NCBI RefSeq assembly: GCF_004362015.1
Contig: NZ_SNWW01000015.1
Span: 1-62,350, forward strand
Length of the DNA stretch: 62,350 bases
Origin: Flavobacterium chryseum
Lineage (GTDB): Bacteria; Bacteroidota; Bacteroidia; Flavobacteriales; Flavobacteriaceae
Reading direction: 5' to 3'
The number at the start of each line of letters is the position of its first letter. The stretch's first letter is position 1. The notes below the pieces were generated by a model. That model was not told where the DNA came from. It searched no databases and worked only from the letters and a program-made list of their open reading frames with translations. The position numbers and the translations under genes were made by a program. Below, piece by piece: positions 25,275-34,321 of this stretch.

Positions 25275-26560
25275 TTGAGGACAGTTTTGGGTTAGATAAT
25301 TTATGAAGAGATTAATTGTAAAATAATTAACACTTTATAAATTTAAAGATATGGAAACACCTAGAAAAAGGTGGCCTCTAGAATTTAAAATCTGCGCGGT
25401 CACAATCAGCAACCAGTACAAAAGTGTAAATCGTGTAGCTCAGGAGTTCGGTGTCAGCAAAAACAGCCTGCAGCATTGGAAGAAACTTTTTAAGGATGGA
25501 AAACTTACCCTTCAGGAGTCATCTGATTCCTACAAAAACAGAAAAGAGCTATTAAGACTAAAAAAGGAAATTACTAGCATCAAGCTGGAACGGGATATCT
25601 TGGAAGAAGGTGCTGCCTATCTTCTGCAGAAAAGACGATTGCGGTATCAATTTATCAGAGAACACGCCGATAAATTTCCTATTACAAAGATGTGCAAAAT
25701 TTTTCATGTAGACCCTAGCAGCTATTATAAATGGTTAAAAGGACTTCCTACAAGCAGAGCTGAACGTAAAGTATTTATAATATCAGAGATTTCAAGAATT
25801 TATCATTGGAGTCAAGGCAGGTACGGTAGTCGAAGAATAGCCAAAGAATTATCGTCAATCAACATAAAAGCTTGCCGATCTTTTGTTGCAAAGATAATGC
25901 TGGAAAATAATATGCCTAGGATTCCAAAATTAAAATTTAAAAGAACTACAATCTCCTCTCCCAAATATCCTGCAGCAGCAAATTTATTAAATCAGAATTT
26001 TAAAGTAAGTAACCAAAATCAGGTATGGGTATCCGACATTACCTATATTCGAACTAAAAAAGGCTGGGCATATCTTACCGCTGTTATAGATCTCTTTGAT
26101 CGTAAAGTAGTAGGATGGTCATTAAGTGAAACCCTGAAGACAATGGATACAACCATTGTCGCCTTTAAACAAGCCTTGCGTAATCGTCCTTTAACTAGTA
26201 ACCAGAAATTAATTTTTCATTCAGACCGAGGGATTCAGTATGCCTGTAAAGATTTTGTTTCCACATTATCAAAAAGTAATCAAATCGCCCAAAGTATGAG
26301 CAGAAAGGGCAATTGCTTTGATAATGCTGTCGCTGAGAGTTTTTTCAAAACATTAAAAACAGAATTAATTTACCAAAACAATTATACAACGATAAAAAAA
26401 GCAAAAAAGTCAGTCATTGACTATATCAAAAATTTCTATAATCGATACAGAAGACATTCTGCGCTTGGAAACCTGACAATCGAGGAATTTCAAAAACAGT
26501 ATCTTATTACAAAATAGATTCTATTGCTTTTATAGCAGCTTATTTTAACTGCTAACTAAC
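25275..26560 (+). mobile_element. IS3-family insertion sequence, ends unresolved
   Basis: The element is defined by its transposase gene (25351-26517). A possible left end is TGAGGACAGTTTTGGGTTAG at about 25275. I could not find the matching inverted copy downstream, so the right boundary is a guess and the right end may be lost. It sits between two members of the integration-scar family. Confidence 0.5.
25351..26517 (+). CDS. IS3-family transposase, OrfA and OrfB in one frame
   Basis: A 388-aa transposase that moves the element by DDE chemistry. Residues 1-55 are the helix-turn-helix (VNRVAQEFGVSKNSLQHWKK) and 65-90 a leucine-zipper-like coil. The catalytic core has Asp229 in WVSDITYI, Asp292 in FHSDRGIQYA and Glu329 in NAVAESFFKT. 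Most IS3 elements make this protein by frameshifting between two genes; here OrfA (ending about residue 90) and OrfB (from about 98, RYQFIREHADKF) are one continuous frame. All catalytic residues are intact, so it may be active if the ends exist. Confidence 0.92.
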   Translation: METPRKRWPLEFKICAVTISNQYKSVNRVAQEFGVSKNSLQHWKKLFKDGKLTLQESSDSYKNRKELLRLKKEITSIKLERDILEEGAAYLLQKRRLRYQFIREHADKFPITKMCKIFHVDPSSYYKWLKGLPTSRAERKVFIISEISRIYHWSQGRYGSRRIAKELSSINIKACRSFVAKIMLENNMPRIPKLKFKRTTISSPKYPAAANLLNQNFKVSNQNQVWVSDITYIRTKKGWAYLTAVIDLFDRKVVGWSLSETLKTMDTTIVAFKQALRNRPLTSNQKLIFHSDRGIQYACKDFVSTLSKSNQIAQSMSRKGNCFDNAVAESFFKTLKTELIYQNNYTTIKKAKKSVIDYIKNFYNRYRRHSALGNLTIEEFQKQYLITK

Positions 26561-26687
26561 CATTTAAATCATTCTTTGTCATTAAAAAGGCATATCTTTG
26601 TCTATGAATTAATTAAGAATTATAACGTTAATTTAAACGTATTTAAACCAGTCTGAAACTTTCAATATTTATAAAAATAGCGAAAAT

Positions 26688-26786
26688 CTTCATGGCAGAA
26701 TCGTGGCGCAGTAAAGAAAAAATATTAGAAATGCAGTATAAAAGCGGGATGTGACGGTTTTGTTCGAATCCCTCTTTCTCCGCCAG
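26688..26786 (+). repeat. Integration scar D ending in a tRNA-Ser-like 3' end
   Basis: The best preserved member of the family. The arm pair is ATGGCAGAATCGTGGCGCA (26692-26710), then GAAATGCAGTATAAAAGCGG (26728-26747), then TTCGAATCCCTCTTTCTCCG with CCA completed at 26782-26785. The last part is a tRNA 3' half with discriminator G, as in tRNA-Ser; the 5' half of the T-stem does not pair, so this is a hybrid att-like junction, not a tRNA gene. A strong terminator follows at 26817, as expected behind a former tRNA locus. Confidence 0.6.
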
Positions 26787-26816
26787 TAGAAGTTTCAAAA
26801 GAAACTTTAAAAATCA

Positions 26817-26852
26817 AAAGCCTTTAAACACTAGTGTTTAAAGGCTTTTTCG
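26817..26852 (+). terminator. Terminator behind the tRNA-Ser-like fragment
   Basis: AAAGCCTTTAAACACTAGTG is almost fully self-complementary with its right half GTTTAAAGGCTTTTT, centred on ACTAGT, and ends in a T-run. The rest of 26853-27084 contains no feature that I can support. Confidence 0.75.
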
Positions 26853-27084
26853 TTTTTGCATACTTTTCAAAACACATGTTTTCGTAAAGAACGCTAATTC
26901 TAATATTTTTTTCTTTTAAGACTTTTTAGGCTATGATTAATATTATTTTTTCATCTATCTACTATTACTTCCATCAGATATTTGTTTACACTAGATTAAA
27001 TGCACCTTGCCGAGCGTTTGTCAATTTCGAAGTTCCAAATCAAACCATAATAGATTTGGGAAAGAATTGTGAGTGATTATTGAA

Positions 27085-27738
27085 CTAACCCATAAAAAAA
27101 GAAATAATCTCAAAGTTTTTATTATCTGCTATCGTTATTTTATTCCACTTATCAGTTTCTTCATTGTAGGTTTCTACATGACTTCGCCATAGGTTACCTG
27201 CTACACTTTCAGTACTGCTTCCACATAAAATAATTCCGGGTGTTGCTTCTATTGGTTTATTTTTTATTGGTCCCAAGATTCCTTCCGGCAAGTATTTAGG
27301 ATCGCTCCAAGACGTTCCGTTATCTTTAGAAGTGATCATAGCTCCAAACCATTCTCTTGGATTTTTTCCAACTTTGTAAAACAGGTATAAAATTTCTTTT
27401 TTACTTTTAAACAAAACCGGATTCCAACAAGGTAAAGTATCACCTTGTTTTATTAATGGTTTAATTAGATTTTGAGGCGCAGGCCAAGTTTTATTTTTAT
27501 AGGTAGAAAAATAAATTCCTACGTCTTTTGCTCCTTCATACTTTCCGCCAAACCATGCTGCCATAATTTCATTTGGCCTAATTTCGACCAATGTGGCAGC
27601 ATGACTATTTGTGGTAACGGGCGGAAGAGTTATAAAAGTATTTGTAATATTATATGCTTTTGGTTCCTGCCCTATTAAAGCCCAGGAAACACATATTAAA
27701 ACTACAAATAGTATGGAGTAATTAAATTTTGAAATCAT
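27085..27738 (-). pseudogene. Sialidase-family (BNR-repeat) protein, 3'-truncated
   Basis: The 217-aa frame starts with a signal peptide (about 1-23) and continues as a sialidase-type beta propeller. EIMAAWFGGKYEGAKDVGIY and an Asp-box-like SKDNGTSWSDPKYL are visible. Relatives run to about 370 aa. Here similarity ends after DNKNFEI and the frame closes eight codons later, just where the scar-rich zone begins. So roughly the last 150 residues have been lost and propeller blades are missing; activity is doubtful. It would have removed terminal sialic acid, the first step in complex N-glycan breakdown. It is the last gene of the glycan locus, 87 bp after the sugar permease. Confidence 0.72.
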
Positions 27739-27825
27739 TGTTTTTAATAAAAGTTATTAAATATTAAAAAACAAAATCTAAACAATTTATATCCGGATTT
27801 TGCTTTCAATTATAATTGCTGAGAT

Positions 27826-29148
27826 TTATTTTTTATTTAAACCTAACTTATGTCCTGCAATGGCATAATATAAAATGATGATATAACATGGCAGTAAAAT
27901 CCAATATCCTTCGGTAGCGGCGTTGGCATTTGCATAAGCTTCACTTACACCAAAAGCCATCATATCTGCCTTATTTAAATCTACTAATTTTCCATATAAT
28001 GGAGGAATTACTGCACCTCCTGAAATTGCCATAATCAACAAGGCTGAAGCTGTTTTGGTAAACTTACCTAAACCTTTTAATGTTAAAGGCCAAATCGCAG
28101 GCCAAACAAGTGCATTTGCAATTCCCAAAGCTGCTACAAACAAAATGGAAACAAATCCGTGCGTAAAAACGATACAAAACGAAAATATGATTCCTAAAAT
28201 CGCACTTACTCGTAATGCTAATGCCTGGCTGATAAACTTCGGAATTAAAAACACTCCCAGAATATAAGTAGCAACCATTGCCATTAAAGTAAATGTGGTA
28301 AAAAATTTGGCATCGGCAGCAGGAAAACCTAATGAAATTCCGTATGCTATAATGGTATCACCCGCAATAACCTCAACACCAACGTACATAAACAGCGTTA
28401 ATACACCTAACCATAAATGCGGAAATTGGAAAATACTTGTTTTTGTTGTTTCGCCTTCTTTGGCTTCTTCGATTGGTTCTGCTTCAACCTCTGGCAAAGG
28501 TGCTTTTAGGATTAAAATTCCTAACACAAATAAAACAATTGCCATTATTAAATAAGGAGTTACTACACTATCAGCCATAGTATCTAATAGTTGTGCTTTT
28601 TCTGCAGGACTTACAACACTTAGTTTTTGTTGAATTTCATCTATTCCTGATAATAGAATGGCTCCAAAAATAAGCGAACCTAAAGCGCCTGCTATTTTAT
28701 TGCAGATACCCATAATAGAGATGCGTTTGGCAGCACTATCAATTGGTCCTAAAATAGTGATATATGGATTTGATGCTGTTTGCAATAAAGTCATTCCGGT
28801 ACCCTGAATAAAAATACCTGTCAAAAACATCCAATAGGTTCTTGCTTCAGCAGCGGGTATAAAGATTAAAGCACCCAATCCGATAATAAATAACCCTAGT
28901 GACATTCCTTTTTTATATCCAATTTTTGATAGAATATAAGAGGCTGGCAATGCCATTACCACAAATGAAATATAAGATGCGGAGGCTACTAAAAGTGATT
29001 GTGCGGATGTTAATTCATTTATGGTTTTCATAAAAGGAATTAGAGCACCGTTGATCCAGGTTACAAATCCAAAAATGAAAAATAATCCTGCTATAATTAT
29101 AATGGGAATTAAGGTGTTTTTATTGGTAGATAATGTATTATTAGCCAT
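27826..29148 (-). CDS. Sugar:H+ symporter of the major facilitator superfamily (FucP/GluP-like)
   Basis: A 440-aa inner-membrane permease with 12 predicted helices. The first helix reads IIIAGLFFIFGFVTWINGAL, the FucP-type start with the conserved F-x-x-W-x-N. GTGMTLLQTASNPYITILGP in helix 4 is the family signature. Substrate in this family may be fucose, glucose/galactose, mannose or GlcNAc; the locus would supply any of these. It follows the SusD gene after a hairpin and precedes the sialidase fragment. Confidence 0.88.
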   Translation of the reverse strand: MANNTLSTNKNTLIPIIIIAGLFFIFGFVTWINGALIPFMKTINELTSAQSLLVASASYISFVVMALPASYILSKIGYKKGMSLGLFIIGLGALIFIPAAEARTYWMFLTGIFIQGTGMTLLQTASNPYITILGPIDSAAKRISIMGICNKIAGALGSLIFGAILLSGIDEIQQKLSVVSPAEKAQLLDTMADSVVTPYLIMAIVLFVLGILILKAPLPEVEAEPIEEAKEGETTKTSIFQFPHLWLGVLTLFMYVGVEVIAGDTIIAYGISLGFPAADAKFFTTFTLMAMVATYILGVFLIPKFISQALALRVSAILGIIFSFCIVFTHGFVSILFVAALGIANALVWPAIWPLTLKGLGKFTKTASALLIMAISGGAVIPPLYGKLVDLNKADMMAFGVSEAYANANAATEGYWILLPCYIIILYYAIAGHKLGLNKK

Positions 29149-29277
29149 AATTATTCTTTTGTATTTGGTTATCGTTCTGCATTATTTTTAATCCATCTTC
29201 GGGATTAAAATTGAGATAACCTTTTTTATTAATTTTATGTTTTGTGTGTGGCTATTTTACAGATAGTTGTATAAAAC

Positions 29278-29301
29278 AAAAGGAGAGTTACCTCTCCTTT
29301 T
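29278..29301 (-). terminator. Hairpin between susD and the sugar permease
   Basis: AAAAGGAGAG / CTCTCCTTTT with loop TTAC, followed on the minus strand by TTTTG. It probably lowers expression of the permease and sialidase relative to SusCD. Confidence 0.65.
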
Positions 29302-29339
29302 ATCTCTAAGTAACGAATCTCTTTATCTTTACTTATTTT

Positions 29340-30941
29340 TTATTCTTTTGTGTCCCACCAAAGTTTTGTACCTCCTGAATCCGGACCTCCAAGTTTTGTG
29401 ATAGCATCTGTAACCGCATCTCTGTTTGCAGAGTATTCATTGGTAACAAAGATTACACGTTTCATTAAGCTTTTTCCAACACCGGGGTCAACATTATCGG
29501 TATTAAGTATTGGGTAAATAACTTTAGCATCACTTCTTCTTAAATCAGCCCAAGCTTCCCAAGATTCAGGGAATATTGCCAAATATTTCTGAACAGCAAT
29601 TTGTGTACGTTGGTTTGCTTCAGAAGCATCCCATGCAACAGGTAGCGTTACAGGAACTGTCTGTAAACCTATAGTTGGGTAAAGAGTAGCAGCATTGGGT
29701 ACGGTTGGTGTAGATGTTCCCGCAATATAGTCAGCAATATCATTGGCATCAGTTATACCCCATTGTCTTAATGACAAAGCAATACCTTGCTCGTATAAAG
29801 ATTGTGCAGTACCATTCATATTCCATCCATTTAAAGCACCTTCAGCTCTGCTTAAATAATTTTCAGATGCCATGAAGATTTCAATGTTTTTAGTTTCACT
29901 AAGGGTACCATTAGGACCACTTCCTAATACATCATTATTGAACATAGAGAATGTAGTTGTTCCAAACTGTCCTTGTAGCGCTCCAACAGGTCGACCTCTG
30001 TAAACTTTAGTAGTTGCAGCCGGATCAATAGGCGCGAACCATTTTGCTAATCTAGGATCATCATAACCTACAAGAAGACTTTCCATAGAAGCTGTCATAT
30101 AATAACCCCAAGCATTTACAATCATGTTCATATTGTTTGGTGTAATATTACTAACCTTGAAAGTTGCACTTTGCTCATTAGTTTCTATAACGCCGGCAGC
30201 AACCGCAGCTTCTGCCTGAGTTTTTGCTTTAGCTGGTTCTATATCCGATATTCTTAATGCTAAACGCAATCTAAGACTGTTTCCAAATCTTTTCCAGTTG
30301 GCTACATTTCCTGAATATACTCTGTCATTAGGCTGAAGTGTAGCAACCGTTGTTGCAGAAGTAGCATTAAGTGTAGCACTCGCTTCGTCTAACAATTTAA
30401 AAAAGTCTTCATAAATGAATTGTACACTATCATAAGGCACTTTTTCTTTATTATTTCCAGCTTCCGTGTAAGGAATTGGACCATAAGCATCTACCATTTG
30501 ATTAAACATAAATACTTTCCAGATTTTAAGTACTGCAAGTGCATCAGCATTTCCTGCAGATGCTTTAATAGCATTATTTAATGCCGGAACAGCAACGGTG
30601 TAAAATCTTAACCATCCACGTCCTTCATAACCGTTTACAAACGCATTTCTTTCTGTACCGTACCCACAGCTTAGATATTGTGTAAAAGTAGAGGGTAAAA
30701 TACCTGTAGCAATACCCCAGGTACCCTGATCATCAACTCCTGGCGAAGAATAAGAACCATTGTGTATTCCCGCATATAAGGCTGATGCAAATGCAGGTCC
30801 CGCAAGAGTTTGATCTAACTGATCTTCGGTTAAGGTATTTTTATTGGTATTTATTTCATCAAAATCCTGTGTACAGCTTGAAAAAACAGCGAGCATCGAC
30901 ATGACAACTCCTATCGTTTTAATTTTATATTTATTATTCAT
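29340..30941 (-). CDS. SusD/RagB-like nutrient-binding outer-membrane lipoprotein (SusD-like_2)
   Basis: A 533-aa lipoprotein (lipobox FSSC near residue 23) that forms the lid of the SusC pore and captures glycans. After the signal comes the acidic QDFDEINTNKNTL start typical of the SusD-like_2 group. TPR-type helices follow, including the conserved FMFNQMVDAYGPIPYTEA, and the C-terminal EAWADLRRSD. It lies 17 bp downstream of the SusC gene, the standard pairing. Ligand specificity cannot be read directly; the surrounding enzymes point to N-glycan oligosaccharides. Confidence 0.93.
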   Translation of the reverse strand: MNNKYKIKTIGVVMSMLAVFSSCTQDFDEINTNKNTLTEDQLDQTLAGPAFASALYAGIHNGSYSSPGVDDQGTWGIATGILPSTFTQYLSCGYGTERNAFVNGYEGRGWLRFYTVAVPALNNAIKASAGNADALAVLKIWKVFMFNQMVDAYGPIPYTEAGNNKEKVPYDSVQFIYEDFFKLLDEASATLNATSATTVATLQPNDRVYSGNVANWKRFGNSLRLRLALRISDIEPAKAKTQAEAAVAAGVIETNEQSATFKVSNITPNNMNMIVNAWGYYMTASMESLLVGYDDPRLAKWFAPIDPAATTKVYRGRPVGALQGQFGTTTFSMFNNDVLGSGPNGTLSETKNIEIFMASENYLSRAEGALNGWNMNGTAQSLYEQGIALSLRQWGITDANDIADYIAGTSTPTVPNAATLYPTIGLQTVPVTLPVAWDASEANQRTQIAVQKYLAIFPESWEAWADLRRSDAKVIYPILNTDNVDPGVGKSLMKRVIFVTNEYSANRDAVTDAITKLGGPDSGGTKLWWDTKE

Positions 30942-30958
30942 ATTATTTCTTTTTTAAA

Positions 30959-33900
30959 TTAAAATCCAAACTTAACATTCACACCATATTCTCTCGTTGA
31001 AGGAATATTGAAAGACTCGATACCTTGTAAGTTACCTGTTCCTGCTCCTGCTTCCGGATCAAAGTATTTTGCTTCATTTAAGAAGAAGAATAAATTTCTT
31101 CCTACTACTGAGAAATCAATACTTGCAAACCCAGTGCTTTGTAACATGCGTTTTGGCAATGAATATCCAAAAACAAGCTCTCTTAATCTGATGTTTGTTG
31201 CATCATAAATAAAAGGTTCTGCGACCGGTGTTCTTTGTCCAATTGCTGTCCAGTATTGTTCTGCTGTTATACTTGTCGTATTTGGGGCATAAGTAGTTAC
31301 ACCTCCAGTAGTTGTACCTACTACACCAGGAACAACAATTCCGCCTTCTCTTCCTGCTAAAGTGATATCACTAACCCCTAAACCAGCTTCTCTGGCTTGT
31401 GAATAAGAAATAACTTCTCCACCAATTCTGAAATCAACAAGGAAACTTAGTGAAAAATCTTTGTATTTGAAATTATTTTTAAAACCGGCAGTCCAATCAG
31501 GGTTAAAATTACCTGCACGAACACTAAAATCATCCGTTGCTAAAGGTATACCTGCAGCATTTACAATAATTTGACCGTCTGGAGTTCTTTGGAATCCTTT
31601 GATATATAAATCACCATATTCACCTCCTTTAATAACTTTACTTCTAACCAATCTTCCTTCGCCAATAACCAATTCTTCTCTGTTATCATAAATAGAAGTA
31701 ATTTCAGATTTATAAGTAGCATAATTTGCCATAATATCCCATGAGAAATTTTCAGTCTGAACAGGAGTTGCAGTAAGCGTAAGCTCTATACCTTTATTTT
31801 GAATATCTCCACCGTTTAATACCGCTCTTGATTTAGAAGATGATTCAGGTGTATTGATGTAGAAAATCTGATCTGACGTTTTAGTTTGGAAATACGTAAA
31901 ATCCAATCCTACACGATTTTTCAAAAATCTAATATCTAAACCAAACTCTGAAGAACTTGACATCTCCGGTTTTAGGTTAGGATTTGCAGCTGTAGTTTGA
32001 GAATACAACATACCACCGTTACCACCAATGTATGATAATTGAGAACTTGTCTGGTAAGGATCTGTATCATTACCCACTTTTGCATAAGAACCTCTTACTT
32101 TTGCAAAACTAATAACTTCAGGTAAAGTAACCATATCCGATATTACAGCTGAAAGACCTACTGAAGGATAGAAGAATGATCTGTTGTTTGAAGGTAAAGC
32201 AGAAGACCAATCATTTCTGGCTGTTAAATCTAAGAACAAATAGTTTCTGAATCCGATTTGAGAGAATCCGTAAACAGAGTTAACTTGTTTTTCTGACATT
32301 GCTGAAGTAGACTGAACTGTAGCTACATTGATTAAAGAAAAATAGTTTCTCTTACTTAATACACCACCGGATGTTAAAGATGAACTAGATTGTTTTAGCA
32401 TGTTAGCACCAGCATTTAAACCAATGGTGAAATCACCAAATTTCTCTTTATAAGAAAGTAATGCATCTGTATTAAACTCACTTACGGTTTCATATGACTC
32501 ACTATAAGAACCTAAGTTGTTATTAAATGCTCTGGTAGCATATCTGTTTCTAACTGCTTTGTTAGTCATTTGATCCAGACCACTTCTTACTTGTAAACTT
32601 ATTGTATTTGTAATATCATATTTAAGAGAAGCAAGACCAATAAATCTGTTTCTTCTGTCATCTCTTGAATCATCACGTAAAGCAGACCAATAAGGATTTC
32701 CTCCTGGAGAACCTGCTTCGTCTATAAAATAATTTTGTTGCAATTGCCCTGCAGCATCTGTATATTCAAAATCTTTATATTCATTAAATTTAATACTACG
32801 CGGCAATAAATAAGCTGAGGTACCGATAGATTCCTCACCCGTTCTTAATAAATTATCAATATTCTGAACGATGTAGTTTGTTTTTACATCCAAAGAAAAT
32901 TTATCAGATAATTTACTTGTCAATCTTAAGTTAAGATTGTGTCTGTCTAAACCATTACCCTGAACAATACCTTCTGCACGAGTGTTTGTGTAAGAGAAAT
33001 ATCCTTGTGCTTTTTCGTTTCCTGTAGTAACAGATATTGTATTGGCTAAGTTATATCCTGTTTTATAAAAGTCAATAACGTTATTTGGCTGTGGCGAATA
33101 ATCTGTAGTCGCAGGACCAGTATAGTTAGGATTACGTTGTAATTGCCATGCAGCAACCTGACGTCCGTCTAATTTTCCTCCCCAGCTTGATACAGAGATA
33201 GGATTATAAACTCCTCCATCTCCCTGTCCGTATTCATTTTGAAAATTTGTCAAATTATAAGCTGTAGAAGCCATAAAGTTAGATGATAATGTAACAGAAG
33301 TTTTACCTGCTTTACCAGATTTTGTAGTAATAATAATTACACCATTACTTGCTCTGTTTCCATAAAGTGCTGCTGCAGATGGCCCTTTAAGAACGGTCAT
33401 CGAAGCAATATCTTCAGGATTAATGTTTGAGATACCATCAGGCTGAGTAGTTCCTCCTGTGTCAATATCCGGATTACTAGTTGTAGTTCCGTTACTGATT
33501 GGCACACCATCTACAACATATAAAGGTTGGTTATTGCCATTAAGAGATCTGTTACCTCTTAAAGTAATTCTTGATGAACTTCCTACACCATTTGAAGTTG
33601 TAGAGTAGTTAAGACCTGCAACTTTACCTGAAAGTGAATTGGCAACGTTTAACGATCTTGCTTCTGAAATTTCAGCTACGTCAATGTTTTGAGCAGAATA
33701 TGTTACAGCTTTTTTCTCTCTCTTGATACCAAGAGCTGTAACAACTACTTCTCCCAACTGATGTGTGTCTGCACCTAAAGTTACATTAATAGTAGTTTGT
33801 CCTGCAACTGGTATTTCTTTTGAGGCAGAGCCAACATAAGAGAAAACTAAAATCGCTGACTGATTGGGAACATTGATACTAAATTTACCATCAAAATCTG

Positions 33901-34066
33901 TTGATACACTAGTTTTTGTTCCTTTAACGACAACATTTGCTCCCGGAATCGGAATTCCGCTGGAAGCATCTGTTATCATTCCCTTTACTGTTGTAGATTG
34001 GGCTTGAAGATTTTGAAATCCGAACAAGCAAACCACCAACAATAATTTTAGTACGTCTTTAATCAT
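30959..34066 (-). CDS. SusC/RagA-family TonB-dependent outer-membrane transporter
   Basis: A ~1035-aa import pore. The signal peptide is followed by a carboxypeptidase-like domain (VKGMITDASSGIPIPGANVV), the TonB-box and plug region around GEVVVTALGIKREKK, the SusC signature LYVVDGVPIS and a 22-strand barrel ending in VNVKFGF with terminal aromatic Phe. I chose the ATG at 34066 (MIKDVLKLLLVVC), which gives a proper signal peptide; a further ATG nine codons upstream (34093) is less likely. It heads the SusCD pair and is preceded by a 255-bp AT-rich gap with no clear promoter match. Confidence 0.94.
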   Translation of the reverse strand: MIKDVLKLLLVVCLFGFQNLQAQSTTVKGMITDASSGIPIPGANVVVKGTKTSVSTDFDGKFSINVPNQSAILVFSYVGSASKEIPVAGQTTINVTLGADTHQLGEVVVTALGIKREKKAVTYSAQNIDVAEISEARSLNVANSLSGKVAGLNYSTTSNGVGSSSRITLRGNRSLNGNNQPLYVVDGVPISNGTTTSNPDIDTGGTTQPDGISNINPEDIASMTVLKGPSAAALYGNRASNGVIIITTKSGKAGKTSVTLSSNFMASTAYNLTNFQNEYGQGDGGVYNPISVSSWGGKLDGRQVAAWQLQRNPNYTGPATTDYSPQPNNVIDFYKTGYNLANTISVTTGNEKAQGYFSYTNTRAEGIVQGNGLDRHNLNLRLTSKLSDKFSLDVKTNYIVQNIDNLLRTGEESIGTSAYLLPRSIKFNEYKDFEYTDAAGQLQQNYFIDEAGSPGGNPYWSALRDDSRDDRRNRFIGLASLKYDITNTISLQVRSGLDQMTNKAVRNRYATRAFNNNLGSYSESYETVSEFNTDALLSYKEKFGDFTIGLNAGANMLKQSSSSLTSGGVLSKRNYFSLINVATVQSTSAMSEKQVNSVYGFSQIGFRNYLFLDLTARNDWSSALPSNNRSFFYPSVGLSAVISDMVTLPEVISFAKVRGSYAKVGNDTDPYQTSSQLSYIGGNGGMLYSQTTAANPNLKPEMSSSSEFGLDIRFLKNRVGLDFTYFQTKTSDQIFYINTPESSSKSRAVLNGGDIQNKGIELTLTATPVQTENFSWDIMANYATYKSEITSIYDNREELVIGEGRLVRSKVIKGGEYGDLYIKGFQRTPDGQIIVNAAGIPLATDDFSVRAGNFNPDWTAGFKNNFKYKDFSLSFLVDFRIGGEVISYSQAREAGLGVSDITLAGREGGIVVPGVVGTTTGGVTTYAPNTTSITAEQYWTAIGQRTPVAEPFIYDATNIRLRELVFGYSLPKRMLQSTGFASIDFSVVGRNLFFFLNEAKYFDPEAGAGTGNLQGIESFNIPSTREYGVNVKFGF

Positions 34067-34321
34067 ATAGGTTGTTTTTTGAGTTAATAACATGTTAAAT
34101 TTAAGAATCGGATTTGTTAACTAAATCATTATTTCGACAAATGACAGCTTTGAAAAGGTGTTGGTTAAACTTTTGTCAAAAACCTCTTATTTTACTATTA
34201 AAATCCTTACGTTTTCTAGTATAACATATTATTAATCTTTGTGATTTGTTAAATTCTTAAAAGAATCCTAATCAAAACACTTAAAACACTACATAATTAA
34301 TTTCTAATTTGATTTTAAAGA

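Noticed and set aside
26740..26786. Possible tRNA-Ser gene
   Set aside because: Only the 3' half is present; the T-stem 5' strand does not pair and no D-arm or anticodon arm lies upstream.
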